NCBI GenBank assembly: GCA_012842685.1 | Contig: DUSI01000048.1 | Span: 1-39,801 of the forward strand | Origin: Candidatus Fermentithermobacillaceae bacterium | GTDB taxonomy: Bacteria; Bacillota; Sulfobacillia; Fermentithermobacillales; Fermentithermobacillaceae | DNA: 39,801 nt | Direction of reading: 5' to 3' | Shown: one piece after another, positions 1-7,423 of the stretch | Position numbering within the stretch: position 1 is the stretch's first letter | How the letters are laid out: every line of letters starts with the position of its first letter | Translations under genes and position numbers: made by a program | The notes under the pieces: generated by a model | The model's input: the letters and a program-made list of their open reading frames with translations, nothing else | Databases searched by the model: none | Told to the model about the DNA's origin: nothing

Positions 1-37
1 GGGGAGGCCGTAAGGAAAGTCACAAGATTGAGCCTAG

Positions 38-60
38 ACAAGATCACGGTCTTCTCTTGT
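38..60 (+). other. Small hairpin near the left edge
   Basis: ACAAGA (38-43) and TCTTGT (55-60) form a 6-bp inverted repeat around an 11-nt loop. No T tract follows. It may be the tail of an upstream transcription unit outside the window. I see no gene in positions 1-233. Confidence 0.25.
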
Positions 61-134
61 GAGTGAACCGGCCATGGGAATACGGTTCGACGCGGACTGT
101 TTCCAGGCGGGTCTCTGGCGGTCGGCGCCTCGCA

Positions 135-164
135 TTGCAGCCTGTCCCAAGGCGTCTGTATAAT
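135..164 (+). promoter_or_regulatory. Sigma-A-type promoter for the asp23 operon
   Basis: TTGCAG (135-140) and a perfect TATAAT (159-164) are separated by 18 bp. The -10 box is preceded by TG. This is the only good promoter ahead of the asp23 start at 234, giving a leader of about 60 nt. Assignment is from consensus match only. Confidence 0.6.
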
Positions 165-233
165 GATGGGTGTGGCACAAAGATAGATACGCTTACGCTC
201 CGGAGGCCCGGAGCAGGCTTAGGAGGATAACTC

Positions 234-638
234 GTGTCAGGAGAGCAACCTGCCGGAATGGATACCGGGATCCGGCCCGAGTCGGAAGTAAAGATATCCG
301 ATGAGGTGATCGGGGCCATCGCCAGCACGGCGGCTTGTCAAGTGCAGGGAGTCGCCGGGATGGCCTCAAGCATCGTTGGCGATCTGGGCGGAGCCATCCT
401 CGGGAGGAAGAACCCCACCAAGGGCGTCCGGGTCATCTCTGGGGACGGCGAAGTAGCGCTTGACCTCTATCTCTCCGTGAAATACGGAGCCCGCATACCC
501 GAAGTTGCGTACAAGGTACAGGAAAGCGTCAAGAAGTCCATCGAAAGCATGACAGATCTCAAAGTGACCCAAGTCAACATCTACGTTCAGGGAGTGACGT
601 TCCAGGAGCAGGCAAGCTACGACGCCGAGGACCTATAA
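234..638 (+). CDS. Asp23/Gls24 family envelope stress protein
   Basis: This 134-residue protein has the Asp23/Gls24 fold signature: a region around residues 20-45 (KISDEVIGAIAS, VQGVAGM), a stretch GVRVISGDGEVALDL near the middle, and a C-terminal segment with KVTQVNIYVQGV. Family members are abundant cytosolic proteins tethered to the membrane by AmaP and linked to cell-envelope stress. The GTG at 234 is chosen because AGGAGG (221-226) lies 7 nt upstream. The next two genes, amaP and a DUF2273 protein, complete the usual three-gene set. The length is typical. Its exact stress role here is inferred from the family. Confidence 0.9.
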   Translation: MSGEQPAGMDTGIRPESEVKISDEVIGAIASTAACQVQGVAGMASSIVGDLGGAILGRKNPTKGVRVISGDGEVALDLYLSVKYGARIPEVAYKVQESVKKSIESMTDLKVTQVNIYVQGVTFQEQASYDAEDL

Positions 639-653
639 CGGTGGGGTGGATGT

Positions 654-1184
654 ATGGGAATACTTGATAGGGTGGTTCTCAGCCTATACGCGCTGGCTTT
701 GACGATTATTTCCTTCCTTACCCTGCTCGTCACGTTCGGGTGGAGAGAGCCCGTTGAGTGGGCGAGCACGATCATGATGTCTTCTTCGGGCAGGACTACC
801 GTCGGGGTCATGTCTGCCCTCATCTTCCTGGCGGGGATAAGGTTTATCTACTACGCCTTCAAGAGGATGCCCGACCAGGCGGTCATCCACGACGGGAGCA
901 TGGGAGAAGTAAGGATTTCCCTGGTGGCGGTAAGGAGCCTGGTGTCTCGCGTCGTCTCCAAGATCCCGGGGGTGAGGGACGTAAAGACCCGGGTTTACTT
1001 GTCAAAGGATAAGACAGGCATAAGGGTCGCCCTGGATGTGAAGGCCGCCTTGGATGCCAACCTTCCCGAGCTTTCGGACAAGATCCAAAAGGCCGCCGCC
1101 GGCTACGTGCAAGACATCGTGGGCGTGGCGGTGGAGTCGGTAAAGGTCACGGTGTCCGACATATCCATGGACTCAAGACGGTAG
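654..1184 (+). CDS. amaP: Alkaline shock response membrane anchor AmaP
   Basis: This 176-residue protein begins with two hydrophobic segments (about residues 8-28 and 48-68) followed by a soluble domain of about 110 residues. That C-terminal domain resembles Asp23 itself, with SLVSRVVSKIPGVRDVKTRV and the ending VAVESVKVTVSDIS. This is the AmaP layout: a membrane hairpin that recruits Asp23 to the inner face of the membrane. It lies 15 nt after asp23 and 13 nt before the DUF2273 gene, so the three are almost certainly co-transcribed. The identification rests on topology and neighbourhood as much as on motif. Confidence 0.85.
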   Translation: MGILDRVVLSLYALALTIISFLTLLVTFGWREPVEWASTIMMSSSGRTTVGVMSALIFLAGIRFIYYAFKRMPDQAVIHDGSMGEVRISLVAVRSLVSRVVSKIPGVRDVKTRVYLSKDKTGIRVALDVKAALDANLPELSDKIQKAAAGYVQDIVGVAVESVKVTVSDISMDSRR

Positions 1185-1197
1185 GAGGTACTTCCGC

Positions 1198-1437
1198 ATG
1201 GCTGAGGTTTGGGAGAGGGTCCTCCAGTACGTAAGGGAGCATCCGGGCAGGGCCATCGGGACGACCGTGGGGCTTCTCTTCGGCGTGTGCCTCATCTCCC
1301 TAGGCCTCTGGAAGACTCTGATCCTGGGAACTGCCACGTTTCTGGGGTATTATATTGGCAAGTGGATAGACGACGAAGGAAGGGGAATAAGGGACTTCCT
1401 GGAGGAGAAACTTCCGGGGAGACCGGATTTCCGTTGA
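1198..1437 (+). CDS. DUF2273 small membrane protein
   Basis: A 79-residue protein has one strongly hydrophobic region (about residues 18-48) and an ending rich in charged residues. The pattern EHPGRAIGTTVGLLFG near the start and YYIGKWIDDEGRG after the membrane segment are typical of DUF2273 proteins that accompany asp23 and amaP. AGGAGG (1183-1188) is 9 nt before the ATG. Its stop overlaps the TTG start of nusB in a TTGA junction, suggesting translational coupling. The molecular function is not known; a membrane role in envelope-stress response is inferred. Confidence 0.85.
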   Translation: MAEVWERVLQYVREHPGRAIGTTVGLLFGVCLISLGLWKTLILGTATFLGYYIGKWIDDEGRGIRDFLEEKLPGRPDFR

Positions 1438-1868
1438 AGAAGAAAACGCTCAAGAGACGGGATTCAAGGGTCCTTGCGCTTTCTGCGCTTTTTTGTTGGG
1501 AAAGCACAAAGGAAGGCGACCTTGAGACCATATTTCAAAACGTGGCCCGGGACTTCTTCGATAGTCTCGTGCCGGGAGATCCTCCCCAGAGCCTCGAGTA
1601 CGCTAAGCGCCTGTTCTACGAGACGGTAAACCACGTCCAGGAGATCGACGCCATGATCGCCCGCGCTTCCCAAGGCTGGCCCCTTTCCCGCATGCCGAGG
1701 GTTGACCTCTCGGTCCTCAGGATGGCCGTCGCTGAGATTCTCTACGTGAAGGAAGCGCCCCTAGAGGTCGTGATCAACGAGGCGGTTGAACTGTGTAAAG
1801 AATTCAGTACTCACGCAAGTCCCAGATTCGTTAACGGTGTGCTTATGGGCATCTTCCGTGAAGTTTAG
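1434..1868 (+). CDS. nusB: Transcription antitermination factor NusB
   Basis: NusB is an RNA-binding all-helical protein that pairs with NusE (S10) in rRNA antitermination. The 144-residue product starts KKKTLKRRDSRVLALSALFCWE, shows the central RLFYETV and IDAMIARAS helices and ends with the family signature PLEVVINEAVELCKEFS and RFVNGVLMGIFREV. The frame is open upstream to 1209, but the family start corresponds to TTG at 1434, which overlaps the DUF2273 stop. Many Firmicutes show the order asp23-nusB-folD-xseA; here folD is absent and nfnAB follows. Confidence 0.93.
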   Translation: MKKKTLKRRDSRVLALSALFCWESTKEGDLETIFQNVARDFFDSLVPGDPPQSLEYAKRLFYETVNHVQEIDAMIARASQGWPLSRMPRVDLSVLRMAVAEILYVKEAPLEVVINEAVELCKEFSTHASPRFVNGVLMGIFREV

Positions 1869-1921
1869 TACAATGTTAAGTGGTGCTTCTAGGCGCAAAG
1901 AGAAAAGTAGGAGGCAGCCGG

Positions 1922-2755
1922 ATGAACGAGATACTGGTGAAGAAGAACCTTACCCCAGTCACGAAGCTCATTGTGGTGAAGAACCCCTACGTGGCGGCCA
2001 AGGCCGAACCGGGTCAGTTTATCATCCTCCGCGTAAGGGAAAATGGCGAGAGGATCCCCCTCACCATCGCCGATTACGATCGTGAAAAGGACACGATCAC
2101 CTTGGTTTTCCAGGAAGTCGGCCTAAGCACCATCCTCCTGGGCAAACTGGAAGTCGGCGACAGGATCCTGAACCTGGTGGGGCCCCTCGGAATCCCTGCC
2201 GAGCTCCCGGAGAGCGGGACCGTGGTCTTGGTCGGCGGCGGGGTCGGCGTGGCGCCCATACTTCCCAAGGCTAAAGAGCTCTACAGGCGAGGAGTAAAGG
2301 TAATAAGCATTATCGGTGCCCGTTCCAAGGACCTCCTGATCTTGGAAGACGAGATGAGGGCGTGCTCTCACGAGCTCCATATTTGCACCGACGACGGGAG
2401 CTATGGTTTCAAAGGCTTCGTGTCGGACAAGCTCAAGGAACTCCTTGACGGCGGGCTCAAGTGCGACGAGATAATCGCCGTCGGACCCATCCCCATGATG
2501 CGCGCCACATGCCAGACCACGAAGCCGTACGGTGTAAAGACGTGGGTCTCCATGAACCCCATCATGGTCGACGGCACCGGCATGTGCGGCGCCTGCCGCA
2601 TAACCGTGGGCGGAAAGACCAGATTTGTGTGCGTAGACGGCCCGATGTTTGACGGCCATGAGGTGGACTGGGCTGAAGCCTGGCTCAGGGCCGGGATGTA
2701 CAGGGATGAAGAGAAGGTAGCCCTAGAGAGCTGCCAGTGCGGAGGTGGAAAGTAA
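1922..2755 (+). CDS. nfnA: NfnA-type FAD/[2Fe-2S] subunit of ferredoxin-NAD(P) transhydrogenase
   Basis: The 277-residue protein is a ferredoxin-NADP reductase-like flavoprotein. An FAD domain comes first (residues about 1-95, with PGQFIILRV and RIPLTIADYD), then an NAD(P) domain starting at VVLVGGGVGVAPILP, and a C-terminal cysteine cluster (MCGACRITVGG then FVCVDGP, plus CQCG at the end) for a [2Fe-2S] centre. With NfnB it forms an electron-bifurcating enzyme coupling NADH and reduced ferredoxin to NADP reduction. The ATG at 1922 has AGGAGG 7 nt upstream; a longer in-frame start at 1880 has no such site. The stop overlaps the nfnB start (TAATG). It could instead act as a sulfide dehydrogenase subunit, a closely related annotation. 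Confidence 0.88.
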   Translation: MNEILVKKNLTPVTKLIVVKNPYVAAKAEPGQFIILRVRENGERIPLTIADYDREKDTITLVFQEVGLSTILLGKLEVGDRILNLVGPLGIPAELPESGTVVLVGGGVGVAPILPKAKELYRRGVKVISIIGARSKDLLILEDEMRACSHELHICTDDGSYGFKGFVSDKLKELLDGGLKCDEIIAVGPIPMMRATCQTTKPYGVKTWVSMNPIMVDGTGMCGACRITVGGKTRFVCVDGPMFDGHEVDWAEAWLRAGMYRDEEKVALESCQCGGGK

Positions 2756-4152
2756 TGCCCGTGAAACAGAGAACGCCGATGCCGATGCAAGATCCCGCCG
2801 AGCGGGCAAAGAACTTCTCCCAGGTGGCCTTGGGATATACCGAGGAGATGGCGCTGGCCGAAGCCGCACGCTGCCTCCAGTGCAAGAACCCCCAGTGCGT
2901 AGTGGGTTGCCCCGTTTCGGTCCAGATCCCGAAATTCATCGGGCTTATCAAAGAGAAGAAGTATAGGGAAGCCATCGACGTAATCAAAGAGACCAACAGC
3001 CTGCCCGCGGTCTGCGGAAGGGTTTGCCCCCAGGAACACCAGTGCGAGTCCAAGTGTGTCCTGCTCAGGACCGGGCAGCCGATAGCGATAGGGCGCCTCG
3101 AGCGTTTCGCCGCCGACTGGGAAGCCCAGAACGGTCCTGTGATCCCCGAAAGACCCGCCTCCAACGGCAAGAAGGTGGCCATCGTGGGTTCAGGCCCTTC
3201 GGGACTCACCGCCGCCGGCGACCTCGCCAAGCTGGGCTACGAAGTGACGATTTTCGAATCCCTCCACGAGCCGGGCGGAGTCCTTATCTACGGGATTCCC
3301 GAGTTCAGGCTCCCGAAGGAAGTAGTGAGGCGTGAAGTCGAGTACGTGAAGGCTCTTGGCGTGAAAATCGAGACCGACGTCGTCGTCGGCCGCACCATCA
3401 CCATTGACGACCTCTTCGAGGAAGGCTTTGAGGCCGTTTACGTCGCAAGCGGCGCGGGCCTTCCCATGTTCATGCATATACCCGGTGAGAACCTGAATGG
3501 CGTCTACTCGGCCAACGAGTACCTCACCAGGGTTAACCTGATGAAAGCGTACCTCTTCCCGGAGTGGGACACCCCCATCAAGAGAGGAAAACGGGTGGTC
3601 GTTGTCGGCGCGGGTAACGTGGCCATGGACGCCGTGAGGTGCGCCCTCAGGCTCGGCGCGGAAGAGGCCTGCATAGTCTACCGCCGGAGCCGGGCGGAGA
3701 TGCCCGCCAGGGCAGAGGAAGTCGAGAACGCCGAGGAGGAAGGCGTGAAGTTCCACTTCCTCACCAACCCGGTTGAGATCGTCGGAGACGAGAAGGGCTG
3801 GGTAAAGGGAATCAAGTGCGTCAAGATGGAGCTTGGCGAGCCCGACCAGTCAGGAAGGCGCCGGCCAGTACCCATACCAGGCTCTGAGTTCTTCATGGAA
3901 TGCGACATCGTGATCATGGCTCTGGGGACTTCGCCGAACCCGATCATCTCCCAGACGACCCCCGGTCTCAAGGCCCAGTCGTGGGGCGGCCTGATCGTCG
4001 ACGAGAAGACGGGCCGGACCACGAGAGAAAGGGTTTGGGCAGGCGGAGACGCCGTGACGGGTTCGGCCACAGTTATCCTGGCCATGGGCGCAGGAAAACT
4101 GGCGGCCAAGGATATCCACGAGTTCCTCTCGGGACCCCAGGACAAGTGGTGA
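2755..4152 (+). CDS. nfnB: NfnB-type large subunit (glutamate synthase small-chain family)
   Basis: This 465-residue flavoprotein has the N-terminal double [4Fe-4S] domain (ARCLQCKNPQCVVGCP about residue 42-57, and VCGRVCPQEHQCESKC about 85-100). An FAD-binding Rossmann motif VAIVGSGPSGLTAAGDL follows, then an NAD(P)-binding motif VVVVGAGNVAMDAVR, and the conserved ending WAGGDAVTGSATVILAMGAGK. There is no adjacent large glutamate synthase gene, and the partner immediately upstream is nfnA, so the transhydrogenase reading is preferred over glutamate synthase. The ATG at 2755 overlaps the nfnA stop. A 12-bp hairpin follows the gene. Confidence 0.9.
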   Translation: MPVKQRTPMPMQDPAERAKNFSQVALGYTEEMALAEAARCLQCKNPQCVVGCPVSVQIPKFIGLIKEKKYREAIDVIKETNSLPAVCGRVCPQEHQCESKCVLLRTGQPIAIGRLERFAADWEAQNGPVIPERPASNGKKVAIVGSGPSGLTAAGDLAKLGYEVTIFESLHEPGGVLIYGIPEFRLPKEVVRREVEYVKALGVKIETDVVVGRTITIDDLFEEGFEAVYVASGAGLPMFMHIPGENLNGVYSANEYLTRVNLMKAYLFPEWDTPIKRGKRVVVVGAGNVAMDAVRCALRLGAEEACIVYRRSRAEMPARAEEVENAEEEGVKFHFLTNPVEIVGDEKGWVKGIKCVKMELGEPDQSGRRRPVPIPGSEFFMECDIVIMALGTSPNPIISQTTPGLKAQSWGGLIVDEKTGRTTRERVWAGGDAVTGSATVILAMGAGKLAAKDIHEFLSGPQDKW

Positions 4153-4199
4153 GGAGGTACGTGCCCGCGAGGGCTCGAAGTTAGCCATAGGGAAAAACC

Positions 4200-4229
4200 G
4201 GATACCGGCCAGGAAGTTGGCCGGTATCC
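4200..4229 (+). terminator. Putative terminator hairpin after nfnB
   Basis: GGATACCGGCCA-type arms (4200-4211 and 4218-4229) form a 12-bp perfect stem around a 6-nt loop. The following bases (TTCATGAAAAGG) do not form a real T tract, so intrinsic termination may be weak. It separates the nfn pair from xseA, whose SD lies immediately downstream. Confidence 0.5.
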
Positions 4230-4254
4230 TTCATGAAAAGGTGGTTTGCCGGTC

Positions 4255-5517
4255 ATGGATCCGCGCAAGGCGATAACGGTATCCCAGCTAAACGCCTACG
4301 TACGGGACCTCTTCCGGAGAGATGACTTCCTCCAGCAGGTCGCCGTGAGGGGCGAGATCGGCAACCTAAGAAACTACCAGGGCCACCTTTATTTCACCCT
4401 CAAAGACGAAAAGGCCAGTGTCAAAGCCGTCATGTGGCGCAGCGACGCGATGAGGCTCGCGTTCGTGCCGGCCGAAGGCGCCGAAGTCATCGCCCTGGGC
4501 AGCGTTTCTGTGTTTGAGCGCGACGGGGTTTACCAGCTTTATGTCACCTACATGGAACCTTCTGGCCTCGGCGCCATGTACGCCGCCCTGGAAAAGCTCA
4601 AAGAGAAACTCGAGAAAGAAGGGCTTTTCCGCCAGGAGCGAAAGAGATCGCTCCCCTTTTTCCCACGGAAGATAGGCGTCGTTACGTCCATAAGGGGCGC
4701 CGCGATAAAGGACATCCTGACAGTCGGGAGGCGCCGCTATCGCGGTGCGTCTTTCGTGGTGGTTGACGCCAAGGTCCAGGGAGATGGGGCAGCCCAGACT
4801 ATCATCCGGGGGATCAGAATACTGAACGAGGTCCCCGAGGTAGACGTCATCATCATCGGGCGGGGAGGAGGTTCCCAGGAGGACCTCTTCGTCTTCAACG
4901 ATGAAGAGCTGGCCCGGGCCATCTACGCCTCGAAAGTGCCGGTGGTTTCGGCCGTGGGCCATGAGCGGGACGTGACCATCGCCGACCTCGTGGCCGACGC
5001 GAGGGCAGCCACCCCGTCACAGGCTGCGGAGATGGTGGTGCCAAACGCCCAGGAACTCCTTGCCCTGGTGAGGTCGTACAAAGAAGACATGAGGAACGAG
5101 GTCTACAAGATGATAGGGGGCTACCGCCAGACGCTGAGCCTTCTCAGGTCAAGGCCGGCTCTTGAGAGGCCCGACTGGTTCTTGGTCTCCTGGAGGGAGA
5201 GCCTTACGCGGCTTACAGGCGATCTTGAGTCGGCGATGTCGGCGATAATGGAGAAGAAGTCGAGCGCCCTGGGGAACCTGTGCGCGAAGCTGGACGCCTT
5301 GAGCCCCCTCAGGGTGCTCTCCAGGGGGTTCAGCCTTGTGAGGAGGCTCCCTGACGGGGCCATCGTGAGGAGCGCGTCGCAGGCGCCCGAGGGCACGGCG
5401 GTGCAGGTTTCCCTCATGCGGGGTTCGCTTGTCTGCCGCGTCGAGGAGTCTCGGGATGGCGATGCCGTCGCTCCCTGTCTGGACCGGATCCCCGAGCCGG
5501 GCGAGACGCCCGAGTGA
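4255..5517 (+). CDS. xseA: Exodeoxyribonuclease VII large subunit
   Basis: XseA joins several XseB copies to form exonuclease VII, which degrades single-stranded DNA from both ends. The 420-residue product has an N-terminal OB-fold (ITVSQLNAYVRDLF, VRGEIGNLRNYQGHLYFTLKD), the catalytic-domain signatures FPRKIGVVTSIRGAAIKDIL and IIIGRGGGSQEDLFVFNDEELARAI, and SAVGHERDVTIADLVADARAATPS written here in two halves (SAVGHERDVT, then IADLVADARAATPS). A coiled-coil region follows. The ATG at 4255 is preferred to TTG at 4246 because AAGGTGG (4237-4243) is too close to the latter. A repeat-bearing gap of 263 bp, unusual for this pair, separates it from xseB. Confidence 0.95.
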   Translation: MDPRKAITVSQLNAYVRDLFRRDDFLQQVAVRGEIGNLRNYQGHLYFTLKDEKASVKAVMWRSDAMRLAFVPAEGAEVIALGSVSVFERDGVYQLYVTYMEPSGLGAMYAALEKLKEKLEKEGLFRQERKRSLPFFPRKIGVVTSIRGAAIKDILTVGRRRYRGASFVVVDAKVQGDGAAQTIIRGIRILNEVPEVDVIIIGRGGGSQEDLFVFNDEELARAIYASKVPVVSAVGHERDVTIADLVADARAATPSQAAEMVVPNAQELLALVRSYKEDMRNEVYKMIGGYRQTLSLLRSRPALERPDWFLVSWRESLTRLTGDLESAMSAIMEKKSSALGNLCAKLDALSPLRVLSRGFSLVRRLPDGAIVRSASQAPEGTAVQVSLMRGSLVCRVEESRDGDAVAPCLDRIPEPGETPE

Positions 5518-5580
5518 TCCGCATGAGGCCGGGTTCTTGAAGAGCCGTTCTGGCCTCCCGATGCGAGCGAGACGCCGGTA

Positions 5581-5740
5581 ACAGGGGATGGGTGACCGAA
5601 GACGGATGATGGAAAACGGATGATTTCACACGGATACGGACTCGGATGGCGGAAGACGGATGGTTGAAAACGGATGGTTGAAAACGGATGGCCGGCGGAC
5701 CAGTGAGGATGGGTCACGGAAGATAGAAGAAGATAGAAGG
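5581..5740 (+). repeat. Short degenerate tandem repeats between xseA and xseB
   Basis: The motif ACGGATG recurs at about 14-bp intervals. Two exact 14-bp units (TGGTTGAAAACGGA) stand at 5661-5674 and 5675-5688, flanked by diverged copies from about 5600. A second pair, AGATAGAAG(A/G), is repeated at 5721-5740. No ORF or RNA fold is evident. It is probably a simple-sequence expansion in a gap that in most relatives is only a few bases long. Confidence 0.75.
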
Positions 5741-5780
5741 AATGAGGTGCCGCCAGGCGCTTGATATAAGGGGGATGGCG

Positions 5781-6005
5781 ATGAGCGTACCGGAGGAGAT
5801 GGATTTTGCCAAGGCCCTGAAGCGGCTCGAGGAAATAGTGCGGCTCCTTGAGAGCGGGGAGCTTTCCTTGGAGGAATCCCTCGCCAAGTTCGAGGAAGGG
5901 ATAGGGCTTGCCAGGCAGCTCCAGGGCATCCTCGATAGAGCCGAGCAACGGGTCCAGGAGATCTTGGCCGGACCCAAGGAGACTGAGCCGGGCATAGGAG
6001 GCTAA
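5781..6005 (+). CDS. xseB: Exodeoxyribonuclease VII small subunit
   Basis: The 74-residue all-helical protein carries the XseB pattern [20 protein letters not shown] followed by [20 protein letters not shown]. It coats the long helices of XseA. ATG at 5781 is chosen over 5775 and 5742 because AAGGGGG (5768-5774) is then 6 nt upstream. The gene abuts ispA, whose TTG follows its TAA stop directly. Both lengths and pairing with xseA are ordinary for Firmicutes. Confidence 0.93.
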   Translation: MSVPEEMDFAKALKRLEEIVRLLESGELSLEESLAKFEEGIGLARQLQGILDRAEQRVQEILAGPKETEPGIGG

Positions 6006-7004
6006 TTGGGGGTTTGTCCGTTGGATGACTTCTTGAGAGAGCTCGAGAGCCTGAGAAAGGCGATAGATGAGGCCATGGAAAGGGCCATATCCGGCTATCC
6101 GTGCGACGTCCCGCTCATCCGGGAAGCCATGGCCTACGCTTCCGAAGGAGGGAAGCGCCTGAGGGGCGCCATCGTCCTATCTACCTTTGAGAGCCTGGGC
6201 GGCAGAGGCGACGCCACGCCTTTCGCCCTGGCCATCGAGATGATACAGGCCTATTCCCTCGTGCACGACGACCTGCCTTGTATGGACGACGCGGAGATGC
6301 GTCGCGGACGGCCTGCTTGCCACCGAAAGTACGGAGAGGCCATGGGAGTCCTGGCGGGAGATGCGCTTCTCACCCTGGCGTTCGAGACGGCGGCTACCTC
6401 AGACCTGCCGCCATACAGAGTGGTGGAAGGGATAAGGGCCCTGGCCTACGGCGCCGGTGCAGCCGGTATGGTGGGCGGGCAGGTGCTAGACTTAGGGCCC
6501 GGGACGGATGGATCCCCAGGGAGCGCGAGCGGCGCGCATCTCCCTGGAGCGGAAGGTTCCGTGACCGAAGCGCAGGTCCTTGGGGCGGCAGAAACAGGAG
6601 GGACGCGGGAGGCGTCTGGCTCGTGGCCCTCACTTAACGATGGCGCCGATGCGGTGCGGCTCATGTACAGGCTCAAGACCGGTAAGCTCTTCGAGACCGC
6701 GGCCAGGCTTGGGGCGATCCTCGCCGGAGCACCTGGAGACATCGTCCGTAAGGCCGGCGAGGCGGGCATGAGCTTCGGTTTCGCCTTCCAGATCCTAGAC
6801 GACATTGAAGACGCCTCCCAAGGTGGCGCCGAAGATCAAAAGGACACCCTGCCCAAGAGGATATCTGTGGAGAAAGCCCGCGAAGAGGCCGCCGAGGCTT
6901 TGAGAAGATGCAAGAAGCTTGTGACGGAGTGCGGTGGACCGGACTTCTTGCTGGCGAGGCTTGCTGACTACTACTTGGCCAGCAAGTTGGGGTTGGCACC
7001 GTAA
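6006..7004 (+). CDS. ispA: Farnesyl/geranylgeranyl diphosphate synthase with a linker insertion
   Basis: This short-chain prenyltransferase condenses isopentenyl diphosphate with allylic diphosphates. The first aspartate-rich motif is DDLPCMD (residues 88-94) and the second is DDIED (265-269); GKRLRG near residue 49-54, GGQVLDL (157-163) and KTGKL (224-228) also fit. At 332 residues it is roughly 40 longer than usual. The excess lies between GGQVLDL and the KTG motif, in a Gly/Ala/Ser/Pro-rich segment of residues about 165-212. AGGAGG (5996-6001) supports TTG at 6006; TTG at 6021 is an alternative with better spacing to GGGGG (6008-6012). Product chain length cannot be told from sequence by eye. 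Confidence 0.93.
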   Translation: MGVCPLDDFLRELESLRKAIDEAMERAISGYPCDVPLIREAMAYASEGGKRLRGAIVLSTFESLGGRGDATPFALAIEMIQAYSLVHDDLPCMDDAEMRRGRPACHRKYGEAMGVLAGDALLTLAFETAATSDLPPYRVVEGIRALAYGAGAAGMVGGQVLDLGPGTDGSPGSASGAHLPGAEGSVTEAQVLGAAETGGTREASGSWPSLNDGADAVRLMYRLKTGKLFETAARLGAILAGAPGDIVRKAGEAGMSFGFAFQILDDIEDASQGGAEDQKDTLPKRISVEKAREEAAEALRRCKKLVTECGGPDFLLARLADYYLASKLGLAP

Positions 7005-7047
7005 CATCAGGTTATCGCAGTATTCCAATATCCAACATGAAATGTCA

Positions 7048-7096
7048 AACATCTAGCATCTCGCATCTAACATCTAACATCTAACATCCAACGTCT
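7048..7096 (+). repeat. Seven tandem copies of a 7-bp unit
   Basis: Seven consecutive heptamers of consensus AACATCT fill 7048-7096: copies 1, 4 and 5 are exact, and copies 2, 3, 6 and 7 each differ by one or two bases. A further partial copy lies upstream around 7033. The array begins 43 bp after the ispA stop and is not part of any reading frame I accept. Confidence 0.85.
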
Positions 7097-7264
7097 GGTA
7101 GCCAACATCGTAACGTTGCAACAGCCGCAGCATCGCGATCCTGCGGTATGACGACATTGCCACTTTGCGACGATTACAGCATCGGACATCTTGGACAACG
7201 CCGGGCGGCACGCGCAACCGACATTTGAGCGGTTGATCAAATGTCACGAAATGTACTGTTTGGA

Positions 7265-7308
7265 CCGGTCATGGGGCATATTTTGTACATTGCCCCGCCA
7301 GTGACCGG
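7265..7308 (+). other. Imperfect long hairpin upstream of the OLE promoter
   Basis: CCGGTCA (7265-7271) pairs with TGACCGG (7302-7308), and GGGGCA (7273-7278) pairs with TGCCCC (7291-7296), with a 12-nt loop containing TTGTAC. One base on the left and five on the right are unpaired. It could be a terminator of the ispA transcript, an operator, or the 5' part of a longer OLE transcript if that starts upstream of 7390. Confidence 0.55.
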
Positions 7309-7389
7309 CAAGAAATGTACAATTCCGAAGCGGTATTGTGCAAATTGTGATAGTTGCTCAATCGTCCCATCGACGGAAAAGACCGCTCC

Positions 7390-7418
7390 TTGAGACAAAA
7401 CCGCAGGTAGAGTATAAT
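7390..7418 (+). promoter_or_regulatory. Sigma-A-type promoter for the OLE RNA
   Basis: TTGAGA (7390-7395), an exact 17-bp spacer and a perfect TATAAT (7413-7418) form one of the best vegetative promoter matches in the window. Transcription should begin near 7424-7426, just before the 5' strand of the proposed closing stem of the noncoding RNA at 7429. It could also drive oapA and dxs. Confidence 0.75.
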
Positions 7419-7423
7419 TTCAT

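Larger units (their letters stand above)
7005..7389 (+). other. ispA-OLE spacer with repeats and palindromes, no gene
   Basis: I see no convincing ORF in this 385-bp stretch. It contains a heptamer tandem repeat (7048-7096), an imperfect long hairpin (7265-7308), and several AT-richer sites with the core AAATGTAC or its complement (near 7249, 7282 and 7315). GTACAAT (7317-7323) and ATTGTGC (7335-7341) stand in opposite orientation about 50-70 bp upstream of the promoter at 7390. These could be operators for that promoter or remnants of a mobile element; nothing decides between the two. Confidence 0.5.

Noticed and set aside
17-29. 13-mer AAGTCACAAGATT shared with 7896-7908
   Set aside because: In 40 kb a number of shared 13-mers are expected by chance, and the flanks differ.
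2737-4152. Glutamate synthase small subunit
   Set aside because: No large-subunit gene is present, and the overlap with nfnA supports the transhydrogenase.
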